Shown here: positions 1 to 10,119 of the stretch, piece after piece | Layout: every line of letters begins with the position of its first letter | Numbering within the stretch: position 1 is the stretch's first letter | Assembly: GCA_024516035.1 (NCBI GenBank) | Contig: CM044957.1 | Location: 23,391,570 to 23,455,569, forward strand | Length of the DNA stretch: 64,000 bases | Direction of reading: 5' to 3' | Source of the DNA: Bactericera cockerelli | Taxonomy: Eukaryota > Arthropoda > Insecta > Hemiptera > Triozidae | Made by a program: the position numbers and the translations under genes | The notes under the pieces: model-generated | What the model was told of the DNA's origin: nothing | The model's database searches: none | What the model saw: the letters and a program-made list of their open reading frames with translations, nothing else

Positions 1-572
1 CCTGCACCGCCACCCCAACATCATTCTCATCGTGGAGTTCAATGAGCGGGACACCTCGTCTGACATGGAGTGCCACTACTATCTCATCTTCGTGAAGCAA
101 TGTTCCATCGAAGATGATCCCAATGACGAAACGATAGAGAAAGATATTCCTAAGGTGTACATGAAAGTGTTGACTCTGATTGAATTCGACACTTACGTGA
201 TCACGCACGGCCCGTTCACAGCAGTCGATGACACGCTAGACAAGAACAATGGCAAACGCAAGCTGGCACTCTCCAAGTATGATTCGGCCAAGCGCTCCAA
301 GCACCCGGCTTACTTCATATCTGACCTCGCGCATGTGGTGGCGCTGTGCGACGAGAGAGTGCCCTTCGCTATCCTAGCACAGGAGCTGACCAAGCGGGAG
401 ATAGCGCACCAGGGCCTGCAGATAGAAGCCAATGCAACCTCCCTTGTACTGAAGATCATTCAGCTGCCACAGCCCGCCGGCATTGCCTCTCAGAGTGGCT
501 GGAACTCTCTGCTCAAGCGCTTGCTCTCTGTGTCCATCCGCGTGCATAGCAAGACCACCGGGACTAATGGCT
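1..572 (+). CDS. MED14: MED14 exon a (5' cut by window edge)
   Basis: The frame opens at base 2 (LHRHPNIILIVEFNERD...) and runs to HSKTTGTNG. The donor is GGCT|GTGAGT with GT at 573-574 (phase 1). Reading past it meets a TAG after 17 further bases. The last 28 bases are also the first copy of a 45-bp tandem array. Confidence 0.9.
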
Positions 573-3500
573 GTGAGTTATTATACTAGCATAGCAAGAC
601 CACCGGGACTAATGGCTGTGAGTTATTATCTTAGCATAGCAACACCACCGGGACTAATGGCTGTGAGTTATTATCTTAGCATAGCAAGACCACCGGGACT
701 AATGGCTGTGAGTTATTATACTAGCATAGCAAGACCACCGGACTAATGGCTGTGAGTTATTATCTTAGCATAGCAACACCACCGGGACTAATGGCTGTGA
801 GTTATTATCTTAGCATAGCAAGACCACCGGGACTAATGGCTGTGAGTTATTATCTTAGCATAGCAACACCACCGGGACTAATGGCTGTGAGTTATTATAC
901 TAGCATTCAAGACCACCGGGACTAATGGCTGTGAGTTATTATCTTAGCATAGCAACACCACCGGGACTAATGGCTGTGAGTTATTATCTTAGCATAGCAA
1001 GACCACCGGGACTAATGGCTGTGAGTTATTATCTTAGCATAGCAACACCACCGGGACTAATGGCTGTGAGTTATTATCTTAGCATAGCAAGACCACCGGG
1101 ACTAATGGCTGTGAGTTATTATCTTAGCATAGCAACACCACCGGGACTAATGGCTGTGAGTTATTATCTTAGCATAGCAACACCACCGGGACTAATGGCT
1201 GTGAGTTATTATCTTAGCATAGCAAGACCACCGGGACTAATGGCTGTGAGTTGCTTATGTCATTGTCTGACCTGGGCGAAGAGTTTCAGTGGAAACTCCA
1301 TGCATTTAACACTGCCGCCTAATGATATCGGTTGGGTGGAAGAGCTATCGGTTGGGTGGAAGAGCTCACAGTGTGAGAATCCTGCCGTTAAAGCCATAAA
1401 AGAATAAAAAATATCTATTATGATCAGTTGATTCTATTTGCTTTTAATGTCCTTACTGATTTATTCAAGATGGAGGGTTTACCCACCATATCCTGGGAAT
1501 GATATCAGTTACCCACAATAACATCACACCCTCCACTTCTCTGGATCTGGGATAGGAAAGGACGGCGACGTTGTCTGCTCTCCCCACAGTTCAAAATAGA
1601 AATTTGTCGAGTATAGAGTCCTTAAAGGCTATAGGTCAAACAGCTCCAAAAATAAATTTCTATTATACATTGGGGAAACACCAAGTGCGTTTTTAAACTA
1701 GGTCTTCACTATCATTTATTTATTTCGTATTGAGATTCATGTAAGTCACTGTGGCAGAGTGAGTTAGCGCGCTAGGCATTGCACACATGGTGACCTGGGT
1801 TCGATCCCCAGGGGTGTAGGAATTTTGCTCTGTACTTGGATGTTCGGGGTCCACTCATACCTCGTGAGGAAAAATGAGTAGCTGCTTTGATGTGAAGCAG
1901 CGACCAGTGGCAGAATCATAGGCAAAAAAAATACAAGATATTGTAAATTAAAGTGGTAAAGTCCTATGATTCTGCGCTACCCACTAAAATTGTGACATAA
2001 TAACACAAAGAAAAAGCATTATTATTATTATTGAGATTCATCCTCCAATGCTCGTGTTTGCAGGTTGGATGGTAGAGTTTGTGATCTACGGGAGCCCCCT
2101 AGGCAGCACGCACCCCAAGGAGCAAGGCATGCGCCGGGCGGTGTACTTCCAGTATGATCTGGGCACCGCAGACTCCATAGCCAAGACCGTGGAAGCATTC
2201 CTCAATGACTGGGCCCAAATCGTTCATCTGTATGTCCTGATGGAAGATCTATCAGAGTATTTGAAGAGCGAAAAGTCGAACCAAATTGTAAGTTGTTTAG
2301 GCTTACCTTACCTTACCTTACCAAGTGGCACTGCAGCCCGATGTGAGCCTTGGCCTTTAGGCTAGACGTTGTTTAGGCTAGACGAGTAATTATTTCTCAC
2401 TGTAATTATATTGCCAATTTTGACTCACTGTAATTATTTCACAACAGTTGTGTTGTAGCTCGTAGACTCGCTTTTGATAAATAAACATACTTTTACTTTG
2501 ATGTATCACCAGAGGACTAAAAACAGAGCCAACCATTACAAGCTAGGCTAGCTTCTAGTTTCCCCATCAATACTAGTCCTAATTATTTTTAAAGTCATCT
2601 CACTTTTCCCTTTGTTTATAAATTAATATATTTATTGTGTTGTTTAACATAACATTATACACAATTTACAAAACATAAAATTAATTCTTTTGTTTATAAT
2701 ATTGAGAAGAGAAGTACCTACCTGGTCAGGATTGTGAAATGATTTCTCGTCCAGGTGAATCTGATGAGCATCAAGTCCTACAGCTACAGCAAGTTCATCC
2801 TGAGCTACGGACCCGGGGGTCACGCGACGGTCAACATTTTCTGGAACACGCATGCGCACGGATTCTCACTCATATTCGGCAGTGTCCACCAGAGCATCAA
2901 CCCACATGTCCTCATGAGGGAACAGCTGGAGGCTCATCTCAACACGCACAGGAGTCTGGCTCAGCTCATACATATATTGAACAGCACATTCAAGCCTCTG
3001 TTCTCCATTTCCAAGCTCTCTACCATACCTCAGTTAGGAGTACATAGCAATGTGAGTAGTGCCTCATTTTCTGAGATTTTATTTTCACAGGAAATATGTC
3101 CATGTCATAACGGAAATATTTTTTGTGTGTCCAATGGTGTGACCATAGACCAAATTTACATATTTTCTAATTTTAGAAATCGGAAGTATTGTGTTCGTTT
3201 TTGTAAGGTCTTTACGTATTTTAGATGGTCTCATTTTAAATTCATCAACTGCGCACTAGCGGTTCTGGGTGATAGAGACCATGCGACTGACCACTTACTT
3301 TTTACTTATACACTTATATCTCGTGAACGGTACACTCTGTTTTGATGAAATTTTGCTTGTACAGGGTGGCGCATAAGTAATGACAACATTTGAAAATCCT
3401 ATAACTTTTTTTCTAAATATTTTTTTCTTGTCATTTTTTCATAACCTTGAAATAAACTATATGCAAGGTCATTATGCAAAAGTACACAACCTTACAACGA

Positions 3501-6500
3501 ACCAAAATTGTACAATTTTATTTTGAAAATGGACGTTCAATTACACAAACTCAGTTAGCGTACAAGCGATATTTCCAAGTTCGAAAGGCCCCGATTTACA
3601 GAACAATTATAAAAATAATTGAACGTTTTCAAGAACAAGGTGCAGTCAGAGACCTTCCGAGACCAGGAAGACAACGTTCAGTCCTCACTGAAGCAAATCG
3701 ACAGCGTGTTTCTGACAATATTGAAAGCAGCCCAGGCACTTCAACACGACGGCGCTCAACCCAATTGGGAATGTCCCAGCTGTTGAAAATCACCCACAGA
3801 TATGGTTTCAGCAAGATGGAGCCACACCACACACAGCAGGCACAACAATGGCACTTCTACGGGAATTTTTTGAAAATCGCATAATCTCCCGAAATAGCGA
3901 CTTCCCATGGCCCCCATGCTCACCTGAATTATCGGCCCCAGACTTCTTCCTGTGGCCATATCTGAAGGAAAGGGTGTACGTGAACAAACCTCGGACCATT
4001 CAACAACTAAAGAACAACATTACACAAGAAATTCAAGCGTTAGGAGCAAACGTTCTCCGATCAGTAATGGAAAATGCCCTGGAAAGAGTCCGACTTTGCG
4101 AAGCTGGAAATGGCCAACACTTACGTGACGTAATATTCCATGTGTAGTATGGAACTTTTTTTTCGATTGAACAAAAAATAAAAAAAATATCACAAAAAAA
4201 CTTGTTGTCATTACTTATGCGCCACCCTGTATATGCATATTAGTGTTTTACATAGTCCACTTGTAATTATTTTTTAAATAAAATAAGTAAAAGTTCTGAT
4301 ATTTTTGAAAATCCGAAATTTTGGAAAACAAAGTTCTAAAAGAAGGTCCACGACTTGCCAATTTAGAATTTTTTGTAGAATCTAGAATGTAGAAAAACAA
4401 TACTCTACCATATAAATTCAAATTTGAAGAGAATAGGTTGAGAACTTTTGTTAATACAAGTGATTCAGTAAAAAATACACTGCCAATTATGGACACAATA
4501 CTTCCTCGTGATTGTTTCACATTGTATACACGTGACAATTTTGAGATTTTATACGAAATCACTTTTATCTCCAAAACCGCAAATAGATGACCCTTCCACT
4601 TTAGAGGAAGGTAGGTTACCTAGGAATGCGCCGCAACGCGACCAGTATTAATAGACGTGAGCAGGGTCCTGGCAGGTTCGTATTGTTCCACTGCACCTCT
4701 CTAGCACTATGTTATTGTTCCACTGCACCTCAAGCACTATGTTATTGTTCCACTGCACCTCAAGCACTATGTTATTGTTCCACTGCACCTCAAGCACTAT
4801 GTTATTGTTCCACTGCACCTCAAGCACTATGTTATTGTTCCACTGCACCTCAAGCACTATGTTATTGTTCCACTGCACCTCAAGCACTATGTTATTGTTC
4901 CACTGCACCTCAAGCACTATGTTATTGTTCCACTGCACCTCAAGCACTATGTTATTGTTCCACTGCACCTCAAGCACTATGTTATTGTTCCACTGCACCT
5001 CTCTAGCACTATGTTATTGTTCCACTGCACCTCAAGCACTATGTTATTGTTCCACTGCACCTCAAGCACTATGTTATTGTTCCACTGCACCTCAAGCACT
5101 ATGTTATTGTTCCACTGCACCTCAAGCACTATGTTATTGTTCCACTGCACCTCAAGCACTATGTTATTGTTCCACTGCACCTCAAGCACTATGTTATTGT
5201 TCCACTGCACCTCAAGCACTATGTTATTGTTCCACTGCACCTCAAGCACTATGTTATTGTTCCACTGCACCTCAAGCACTATGTTATTGTTCCACTGCAC
5301 CTCAAGCACTATGTTATTGTTCCACTGCACCTCAAGCACTATGTTATTGTTCCACTGCACCTCAAGCACTATGTTATTGTTCCACCGCACCTCAAGCACT
5401 ATGTTATTGTTCCACCGCACCTCAAGCACTATGTTCCTCTTGTTCCAGCGGCCACAAGTACCTGTGTGCACATTCACCATCATCCCCCAGTCGGCCACAC
5501 TAGTACGCATCGTGTACCTGGGCATGTACTGTCTGGAGATAACATTCAGGGGTGGAGGTCTGGTCAGTGTGCGGGATGGAGCGTACAGCAGATTCGATCG
5601 GACTTCTGTCATCTCGGATTTTATGCCCACACCTGGATTACGGGTGAGTTTTCATCGCCAAGCTCAGCAGAACCATATATTTACAAGTCAGCTTTGTCTA
5701 CAAAAATAGTAAATCTTAAAGGCGTAATAGTTCCAGATTTGAGGTGGTAAAGGGGTTTAAATTTATTAAATTTTACCTAAAAAATTATTTTTAAAGCAAT
5801 ATTTTTCAAAATAGCGCCGCAGGCAACTTTTTACAAGGTCCCAGTGAATTTTGTCCATAAAGTGCTCAAAAATACTATTGCAAGGCTCCTAAATCACTTT
5901 CATTGTACTAAGCTTGTTTTTAACTATTGCGAAAATGTAGATTCTTTTGGCTTTTTATGCACAGAGGTACACGCTTTGTGCATTGGTACCGGGTATCTTT
6001 TGCTTGTTACCAGCAAACACTCTGAATATTACTCGTATGTATATATATATATTACTCGTATGTATATATTGAAAACAATGTCCTAAAAAGGACATTGTTT
6101 TCAATATCTGAAAACAATGTCCTTTTTTAACAATAATAATAAAAATATACACAAAAAATAAGCTACATAGATGCCATCATGCCAACATATTTTACTTCTC
6201 TTGAACACATTTTCTAGACGACATTTTCTAGACAGAAACAATTGCCCAAATACGAATTCCAAATCACTACTTTTAGTTTACTGACAGGACACCGAATGCC
6301 CTTTCAGTCTGATTTGTATACCATGTCTCCGGGCCATATATTATAATAATAACTCTTTATTAACAAGAATAATATTGATATATTGTAGGGTTTCCTTGAG
6401 AACAACGTGGACGACTCTGCTGTGTTCCGACGCAGATCCCAGAGCGAGGACGACAACCCCCCCTCTCCTGTGAGCATGGACTGTGGGGGCGGCCACCACT

Positions 6501-9500
6501 CCCCCGCCCAGCAGAGGGACGCCCTCAGGTTCCACCCCCCGCTCACCCCTCCCTCTGGAAGCAACCCGCACACACCCTCTAGCCCTCACCCCTCCAACAT
6601 GAATCAGGTGAGCTCAGGCCTGGTGACTAGGGAGGGTCCAAAGGGACACTGAATTGAAAGATGTGAACGAGCTGATTTCAATAAATGCATTTGATTGTAA
6701 ATAAGACATGTTGAGGATCTCATGGGAGGATCAGATCTATTATGGTGGAATTTGTACATGGTCCTTGAATTTTTTTTTATCATTATTATAGATGATAAGA
6801 TAGGAAGCTGATTTGGCTGTACTTGATGTGGAGAGCTCTTACTTTTGACATCTATAGGCATACTCGGAAGTAATATATGAATTGTTTTCTCTGGACAGGG
6901 ACACTCATCTATTACCTGATGTGAAAAGTTATTCCAACTGGCTTATGTATATAATTGAGACAGCATCGTCTTCACGCTAGGTACATCTTCTATTAAAACT
7001 GAAAGATGTTACATGATAATAATAATAATATCGCCTTATTTATACTGCCCGATTAGGACTATTAAAGTCCCATTATTCCAGCAGTAAACCCAAGACATAT
7101 TATTATGTGGTAAAAATCCCAATTGGGAGGATAACATGTCATGTCCCAGCTGGGTTTCGAACCCACGACCTCCGGAGTCTTTGCATTCACAGAGTGCCGC
7201 CTTTACCACTGAGCTACTGGGACTGATCACGTTATGAATTTGTCTTGAATTACACCACTTCCCACATTGGTTCCAGTCCTCCAACCAGCCGCCGTTCGGC
7301 TCCAGCCCCGCCACGAGCTTCAACCTCGCCTCCCCCCCCACCGTGAACCCCTCCCCCTCCATGCTCCCCCACTCCTCCCCTGGCCCCAGCCTCCTGGTGA
7401 ACTCCCCCTCCAACCCGCTGCACGTGCCCAGCCCCGCGGGCCTCTCCCCCGCACCCCCCCAGTCCATCACCATCGGGCACTCGCCCGCGGGCGGCTTCAT
7501 GGGCGGCGGGCACCTGGACGGGAGCCCCTACCCGGCGGCCCAGAGCATGACCTCCCCCGCCGCCTCCCCCTGGCCTGGCTCCCCTGGCATGCCGCGCCCC
7601 TCCCCCGCGCCCGCCCGCCCAGGTGAGCACACCCCTTGCCCCCTGATCATCATACAGTCCAACCTGGATATAGGAGAACACAAGGGATCGGAAATATTTT
7701 CTCTTATAAAGAGGGTTTTTTTACTTATAGTGGTAGATTGAACCTGGACATTTTCTTTTATATCCAGGTTTTTCTTCTATCAAGGTTTCTCTTGTATCCA
7801 GGTTTCTCTTATATCCAGATTTCTCTTATATCTAGATTTCTCTTATATCAAGGTTCGAATGTATCACTTTATTTAAACTGTCCGATTAGGACTAATGAGT
7901 CCCATTATTCAAATATTAAGACGTATTATTATGTGTTCAAAATCCCAACTGGGTTCATAACCTCTCATATCCCGGCTGGGTTTCGAACCCCACAACCTCT
8001 GGATTACCAGTCATACGCCTCGATCATTGAGCTACCTGGACAGACAACGTATTTCTCTTCTTTCTCAGACTTTTCAGAATTCCTTCGAAAAGTCTGCCCC
8101 AACCGGGGATCGAACTCGGGATCTCTGATCTTTGTTACCTATTTATCGATATCAGTAGCTGAATCATTTAGGCGGACTCATAACATTGAGGCCAGTTGCC
8201 GATCTCCGTGGCTCAGTGGTTAAGAGCATTGGTTGCTGACCCGGAGGTTGCGGGTTCGAGTCCCGGACGGAGCGGAAAATTCTGACGAGTTTTTTCGTTT
8301 CCGGAATGGTATGGATGTAAAGATAAAGTGGCCTGAAGTAATGCGAAAGCGGTTCCGGGGCACAACTACCTTTAAAAAAAAGTGGTTCGAGTCTCAAACA
8401 TGACAAGTTTTGTGAAGTTAGGTGATTGTGACATGACTTTTGTGATTAATACAAATCTGCCGTGTATATTTCATCAATAGTAACGTCACTGTGTTGTACT
8501 CCAGGTGGCATGAGTCACATGTCGCGCGTCATCCCCCAGAGGTCGTGGGCCGGGGCAGTCCCCACCCTGGTCTCCTATGACTCATTCGACCTGCTGTGCT
8601 CCAACTCCCCGCACCCCTTGTGTCTGCCCTGTCCCGACATCTCCCCCCTGGAGAGGTTCCTAGGCTGCGTGTACATGAGGAGGCAGCTGCATCGCTTCCT
8701 GCAGACCGAGGAATTCGTAAGACACACATACCTACTATATATTAAAAAAAAGAGTGATTCACGGCCGTTTTTATTTCGTAGCCATGAAACAGGAGCTACT
8801 GTTGACGCTTGTGGTCTGTGTTGTAGCCTACCCATCCCGTAGTATGCCTCCCCTCTGATGGGCGAGAAGTGACACAATACTTCCCAATTAGGTGCTGGGT
8901 CAACACGAGCGCACAGGAAGGTATCCCTTTTTGTCGGCGCGGGGGTTCGAACCCGGGGCCTTCCGCATGGCAATAGAGTGCTTAACCACTGAGCTATTCG
9001 TGCGATATACTCGTCTTATTTTATTGATCATTCAATGTCGAATTTTTCTCAAATTAACAAAAGAGAATTCTACATTTACATTTGTGCAAAGTCATTGATA
9101 CAACTTACAAAGTCAGCTCTGAATATTAACCCCAAAGAAACTTGGATTTTTATATCTTTATCTTCAATATGTTGCCTATAAATTCATGAAGCCATCGAAA
9201 ATTGAATGAGGTACATATACAAACAAAATTCAGAATGAAAGGGAGGTACATTTGTAGATCTCCCTTACATAGTCAGCTCTGAATATCTACCCCAAAGAAA
9301 CTTGGATTTTTATATCTTTATCTTCAATATGTTGCCTATAAATTCATGAAGCCATCAAAAATTTAATGAGGTATACAAACAAAATTCAGAATGAAAGTTA
9401 GGTACATTTGTTGATCATGATCTCCTTGGTGACAGTGCATCATTCCCTCTCCTTACAGCTAATCAGCACTGTGTCAGAGCCTGGGGTTGTCAACTTCAAA

Positions 9501-9614
9501 GTAGAACATTTCCAGTGCCGCGTGTGGCTGAACCCTCAGACCTTGCAGTCTCTTCACATCAAGATAACCCTGCAGCCTGATCACAAGGACCCCTGGAGCT
9601 TGGAGGAGCTACAG
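1..9614 (+). CDS. MED14: Mediator complex subunit 14, partial (8 exons)
   Basis: Eight exons join in phase: 1-572, 2064-2287, 2755-3051, 5449-5643, 6389-6607, 7277-7622, 8505-8716 and 9459-9614, giving about 740 codons (animal MED14 is about 1,400-1,700 residues). MED14 is the backbone subunit linking the head, middle and tail of the nuclear Mediator coactivator of RNA polymerase II. Recognition rests on stretches typical of metazoan MED14: MVEFVIYGSPL, GMRRAVYFQYDLGTA, FRGGGLVSVRDGAYSRFDR and FRRRSQSEDDNPPSP, followed by a Pro/Ser-rich linker (7277-7622). The reading frame begins at base 2. The N-terminal part lies upstream of the window. The C-terminal exons after LEELQ are not visible and may lie in or beyond the 12544-12643 gap. 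Two introns carry minisatellites touching splice sites. The identification is from remembered family similarity; I am very confident. Confidence 0.93.
545..1252 (+). repeat. 45-bp minisatellite repeating the MED14 5' splice junction
   Basis: There are sixteen units starting at 545, 590, 635, 680, 725, 769, 814, 859, 904, 948, 993, 1038, 1083, 1128, 1173 and 1218. Units 725 and 904 are 44 bp and the last is cut at 35 bp. Each unit carries exon-type sequence followed by GGCT|GTGAGTT, so each repeats the authentic donor. Two main variants (AAGACC and AACACC) alternate. In the MED14 frame full-length units read to a TAG. Confidence 0.97.
1253..1748. other. MED14 intron, no gene seen
   Basis: Intronic sequence. 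The only notable item is a 20-bp tandem pair around 1327-1366 containing GGTTGGGTGGAAGAGC, which resembles the end of the dispersed repeat at 25000-25180. Confidence 0.6.
1749..2035 (+). repeat. tRNA-derived SINE, family B
   Basis: A tRNA-like head (TGGCAGAGTGAGTTAGCGCG, then B box GGTTCGATCCC near 1798) is followed by a body with GGTGTTCGGGGTCCACTCAT-like sequence and an (ATT)n tail. Homologous copies occur at 61975-62160 (+) and, reversed, at 51840-52015 and 51255-51350. Confidence 0.8.
2064..2287 (+). CDS. MED14: MED14 exon b
   Basis: The acceptor is TTTGCAG|GTTGG and the donor ATT|GTAAGT. The two leading bases complete a Cys codon with the previous exon. It encodes WMVEFVIYGSPL through LKSEKSNQI, a well conserved MED14 block. 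Confidence 0.92.
2288..2754. other. MED14 intron, no gene seen
   Basis: AT-rich intron with a short CTTAC-type run near 2305-2325. No further feature can be supported. Confidence 0.6.
2755..3051 (+). CDS. MED14: MED14 exon c
   Basis: The acceptor is CGTCCAG|GTGAAT and the donor AAT|GTGAGT. It holds 99 codons, from VNLMSIKSYSYSKF to TIPQLGVHSN. It is phase 0 at both ends and contains the conserved MREQLEAHLN segment. Confidence 0.92.
3362..4229 (+). mobile_element. Mariner-like element, DD41D type, internally deleted
   Basis: The 868-bp element has 27-28 bp inverted ends (CAGGGTGGCGCATAAGTAAT at the left, its complement at the right) and is flanked by TA at 3360-3361 and 4230-4231. It sits inside an older repeat whose uninterrupted relative at 14340-14480 reads through the insertion point. 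It carries N-terminal helix-turn-helix and C-terminal transposase pieces. Confidence 0.9.
3474..4147 (+). pseudogene. Mariner-like transposase, broken
   Basis: The first frame (3474-3884) encodes a DNA-binding region with two helix-turn-helix-like parts (RTKIVQFYFENGRSITQTQ, then a PRPGRQRS linker). A second frame, ending at 4147, carries QDGATPHTAG with the second catalytic Asp and SPELSAPDFFLWPYLKERVY with the third. I count 41 residues between them, matching the DD41D group. The segment that should hold the first Asp is deleted and the frame changes near 3800, so no active enzyme is encoded. Confidence 0.85.
4679..5430 (+). repeat. 30-bp minisatellite abutting a MED14 3' splice site
   Basis: About 25 units of GTTATTGTTCCACTGCACCT plus CAAGCACTAT. 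The first unit of each of two blocks (4679 and 4981) carries a CTCTCTAG variant, suggesting a block duplication. The last units change to CCACCGCACC, approaching the real junction TTCCAG|CGGCCACAAG. The array ends about 20 bp before that junction. Long ORFs on both strands are by-products of the 30-bp period. Confidence 0.97.
5449..5643 (+). CDS. MED14: MED14 exon d
   Basis: The acceptor TTGTTCCAG|CGGCC lies immediately after the 30-bp minisatellite. The donor is CGG|GTGAGT. The 65 codons include GMYCLEITFRGGGLVSVRDG, a signature MED14 block. Confidence 0.93.
5644..6388. other. MED14 intron with a perfect hairpin
   Basis: At 6066-6107 there is a 19-bp perfect inverted repeat with a 4-base loop (ATTGAAAACAATGTCCT arm), followed by a further partial copy. 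No gene is seen. Confidence 0.7.
6389..6607 (+). CDS. MED14: MED14 exon e
   Basis: The acceptor is TTGTAG|GGTTTC and the donor CAG|GTGAGC. The 73 codons start GFLENNVDDSAVFRRRSQSE and pass into a Pro/Ser/His-rich linker. Confidence 0.92.
6608..7019. other. MED14 intron, nothing recognised
   Basis: AT-rich intron. No coding or clear repeat structure is seen before the (ATA)n tail of the SINE that starts near 7020. Confidence 0.5.
7020..7237 (-). repeat. tRNA-derived SINE, family E
   Basis: Reversed B box (GGGTTTCGAACCC) and A box (ACCACTGAGCTACTGGGAC) lie at the right end, the body at the left, and an (ATA)n run at the 3' tail. A second copy lies at 7864-8043; tail fragments occur near 10246, 14555 and 33882. 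Confidence 0.8.
7277..7622 (+). CDS. MED14: MED14 exon f, Pro/Ser-rich linker
   Basis: The acceptor is GTTCCAG|TCCTCC and the donor CCAG|GTGAGC (phase 1). The 115 codons are dominated by Pro, Ser, Gly and Ala. Base composition is far more GC-rich than the surrounding introns, producing long spurious ORFs on both strands. Confidence 0.88.
7655..7861. mobile_element. pogo/Tigger-like MITE
   Basis: Inverted ends CAGTCCAACCTGGATAT and, reversed, CATTCGAACCTTGATAT are flanked by TA at 7653-7654 and 7862-7863. The interior holds five 17-bp units (7767-7851, GGTTTCTCTTATATCCA type). Related sequence lies near 36868-36990 and 60158-60285. Confidence 0.65.
7864..8043 (-). repeat. tRNA-derived SINE, family E, second copy
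   Basis: It shares TGTCCGATTAGGACTAATGA-type body sequence and a reversed tRNA-like head (GGGTTTCGAACCCCACAACC, ending CATTGAGCTACCTGGAC) with the copy at 7020-7237. Confidence 0.78.
8046..8182 (-). repeat. tRNA-like SINE fragment
   Basis: A reversed B box context (ACCGGGGATCGAACTCGGGA) and a reversed A-box-like end (TATCAGTAGCTGAATCATTTAG) indicate a third tRNA-derived repeat between two other SINEs. No second copy was found in the window. Confidence 0.5.
8198..8400 (+). repeat. tRNA-derived SINE, family A
   Basis: The head CTCCGTGGCTCAGTGGTTAA with B box GGGTTCGAGTCCC folds like a tRNA in the acceptor and T arms, but the anticodon arm does not pair. An unrelated tail follows. A reversed copy lies at 22665-22835, with the same AAGCGGTTCCGG-type tail. 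This is a SINE head rather than a tRNA gene. Confidence 0.82.
8505..8716 (+). CDS. MED14: MED14 exon g
   Basis: The acceptor is ACTCCAG|GTGGC and the donor TTC|GTAAGA. It encodes GGMSHMSRVIPQRSWAGAVP through HRFLQTEEF, resuming conserved sequence after the linker. Confidence 0.9.
8755..9005 (-). repeat. tRNA-derived SINE, family D
   Basis: The reversed head (GGGGTTCGAACCCGGGGCC ... CTTAACCACTGAGCTATTCG) is at the right. The body contains CCCCTCTGATGGGCGAGAAG. Copies: 50585-50865 (same strand) and 53035-53240 (opposite strand, poly-A tail, head missing). Confidence 0.85.
9113..9420 (+). repeat. 160-bp tandem duplication in MED14 intron
   Basis: Sequence beginning TCAGCTCTGAATAT at 9113 is repeated from 9273 with few changes (ACCCCAAAGAAACTTGGATT, TTCATGAAGCCATC, AAAATTCAGAATGAAAG in the same order). 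The second copy ends about 40 bp before exon h. Confidence 0.85.
9459..9614 (+). CDS. MED14: MED14 exon h (last visible)
   Basis: The acceptor is CCTTACAG|CTAATC and the donor CTACAG|GTTTGT. The 52 codons run LISTVSEPGVV through DPWSLEELQ. A clear donor shows that the coding sequence continues, but no following exon is visible in the next 14 kb. Confidence 0.9.
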
Positions 9615-10013
9615 GTTTGTTTTTTATTTTAGGAGAACTTTCTGATTGTGTATTGTTTCCATAATGAACTACCTAACCGTCCCAATCCAAGCTCAAGATG
9701 GATGAGGTTAATGTGGGTATCTGATGCAATTCTCACAGAGTGCATGTTGTAAACTCCATTCTGAAATGCTATATCAAATTATTGTAAATAAAAAGATATT
9801 GAATCTGAGTGTTGATAGTTTCATACAAACCTCTCACCATGAAATAGAGATACACGTGAAGTGAATGTCTAAATGTCTAAGGAAATGTTTGTGGAAGTGT
9901 GTAGAAAATAACAACAAGAAAAAAAAGTCTATGCTTGATTAAAAAACTATTTATATTTTATTTGAATTATATTTAACAATAAAGGGGGTTATGGAAATAC
10001 ACATTGTCTAGAC
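9615..10013. other. MED14 intron, nothing recognised
   Basis: No coding similarity or clear repeat. The expected next MED14 exon is not here. Confidence 0.5.
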
Positions 10014-10119
10014 CAGGGGTCTTCTTTTTCAGTCTCTGGGCCATATTTCTTTTCCGGAAAAGTCCGCGGGCCACTATTAGAAACATAATATAAGGGGGGG
10101 GGGGGGGGGGGGGGGGGGG
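10014..10119. repeat. hAT-like terminal fragment and 26-bp poly-G
   Basis: CAGGGGTCTTCTTTTTCAG followed by GGGCCAT and CCGCGGGCCAC is typical of hAT-type ends. A run of 26 G occupies 10094-10119, a site of likely assembly uncertainty. A similar CAGGGGTGCCCAACCTTT end lies near 10429. Confidence 0.55.

Larger units (their letters stand above)
3100..4570. repeat. Dispersed repeat F (copy 1), split by the mariner
   Basis: GTGATAGAGACCATGCG, then TATCTCGTGAACGGTAC, then after the mariner GTTTTACATAGTCCACTTG. The same order is found at 14270-14490 and, reversed, at 12900-13260 and 35860-36065. Bases from 4479 start the CACTGCC-type terminal sequence described at 35678. Confidence 0.7.

Noticed and set aside
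545..1252. CRISPR-like array
   Set aside because: Units are contiguous without unique spacers, in a eukaryotic intron.
483..1407. Repeat protein with 15-residue units (SIARPPGLMAVSYY type)
   Set aside because: It is an alternative frame of the 45-bp minisatellite; the MED14 frame and donor explain the region.
4626..5709. Long ORFs on both strands with 10-residue repeats
   Set aside because: They follow from a 30-bp tandem repeat lacking stops in several frames; the region is a MED14 intron with good splice sites either side.
7250..7681. Gly/Ala-rich minus-strand ORF
   Set aside because: Antisense shadow of the GC-rich MED14 linker exon.
8200..8275. Functional tRNA gene
   Set aside because: The anticodon arm does not pair and the head continues into a tail shared with the reversed copy at 22665, so it is a SINE.
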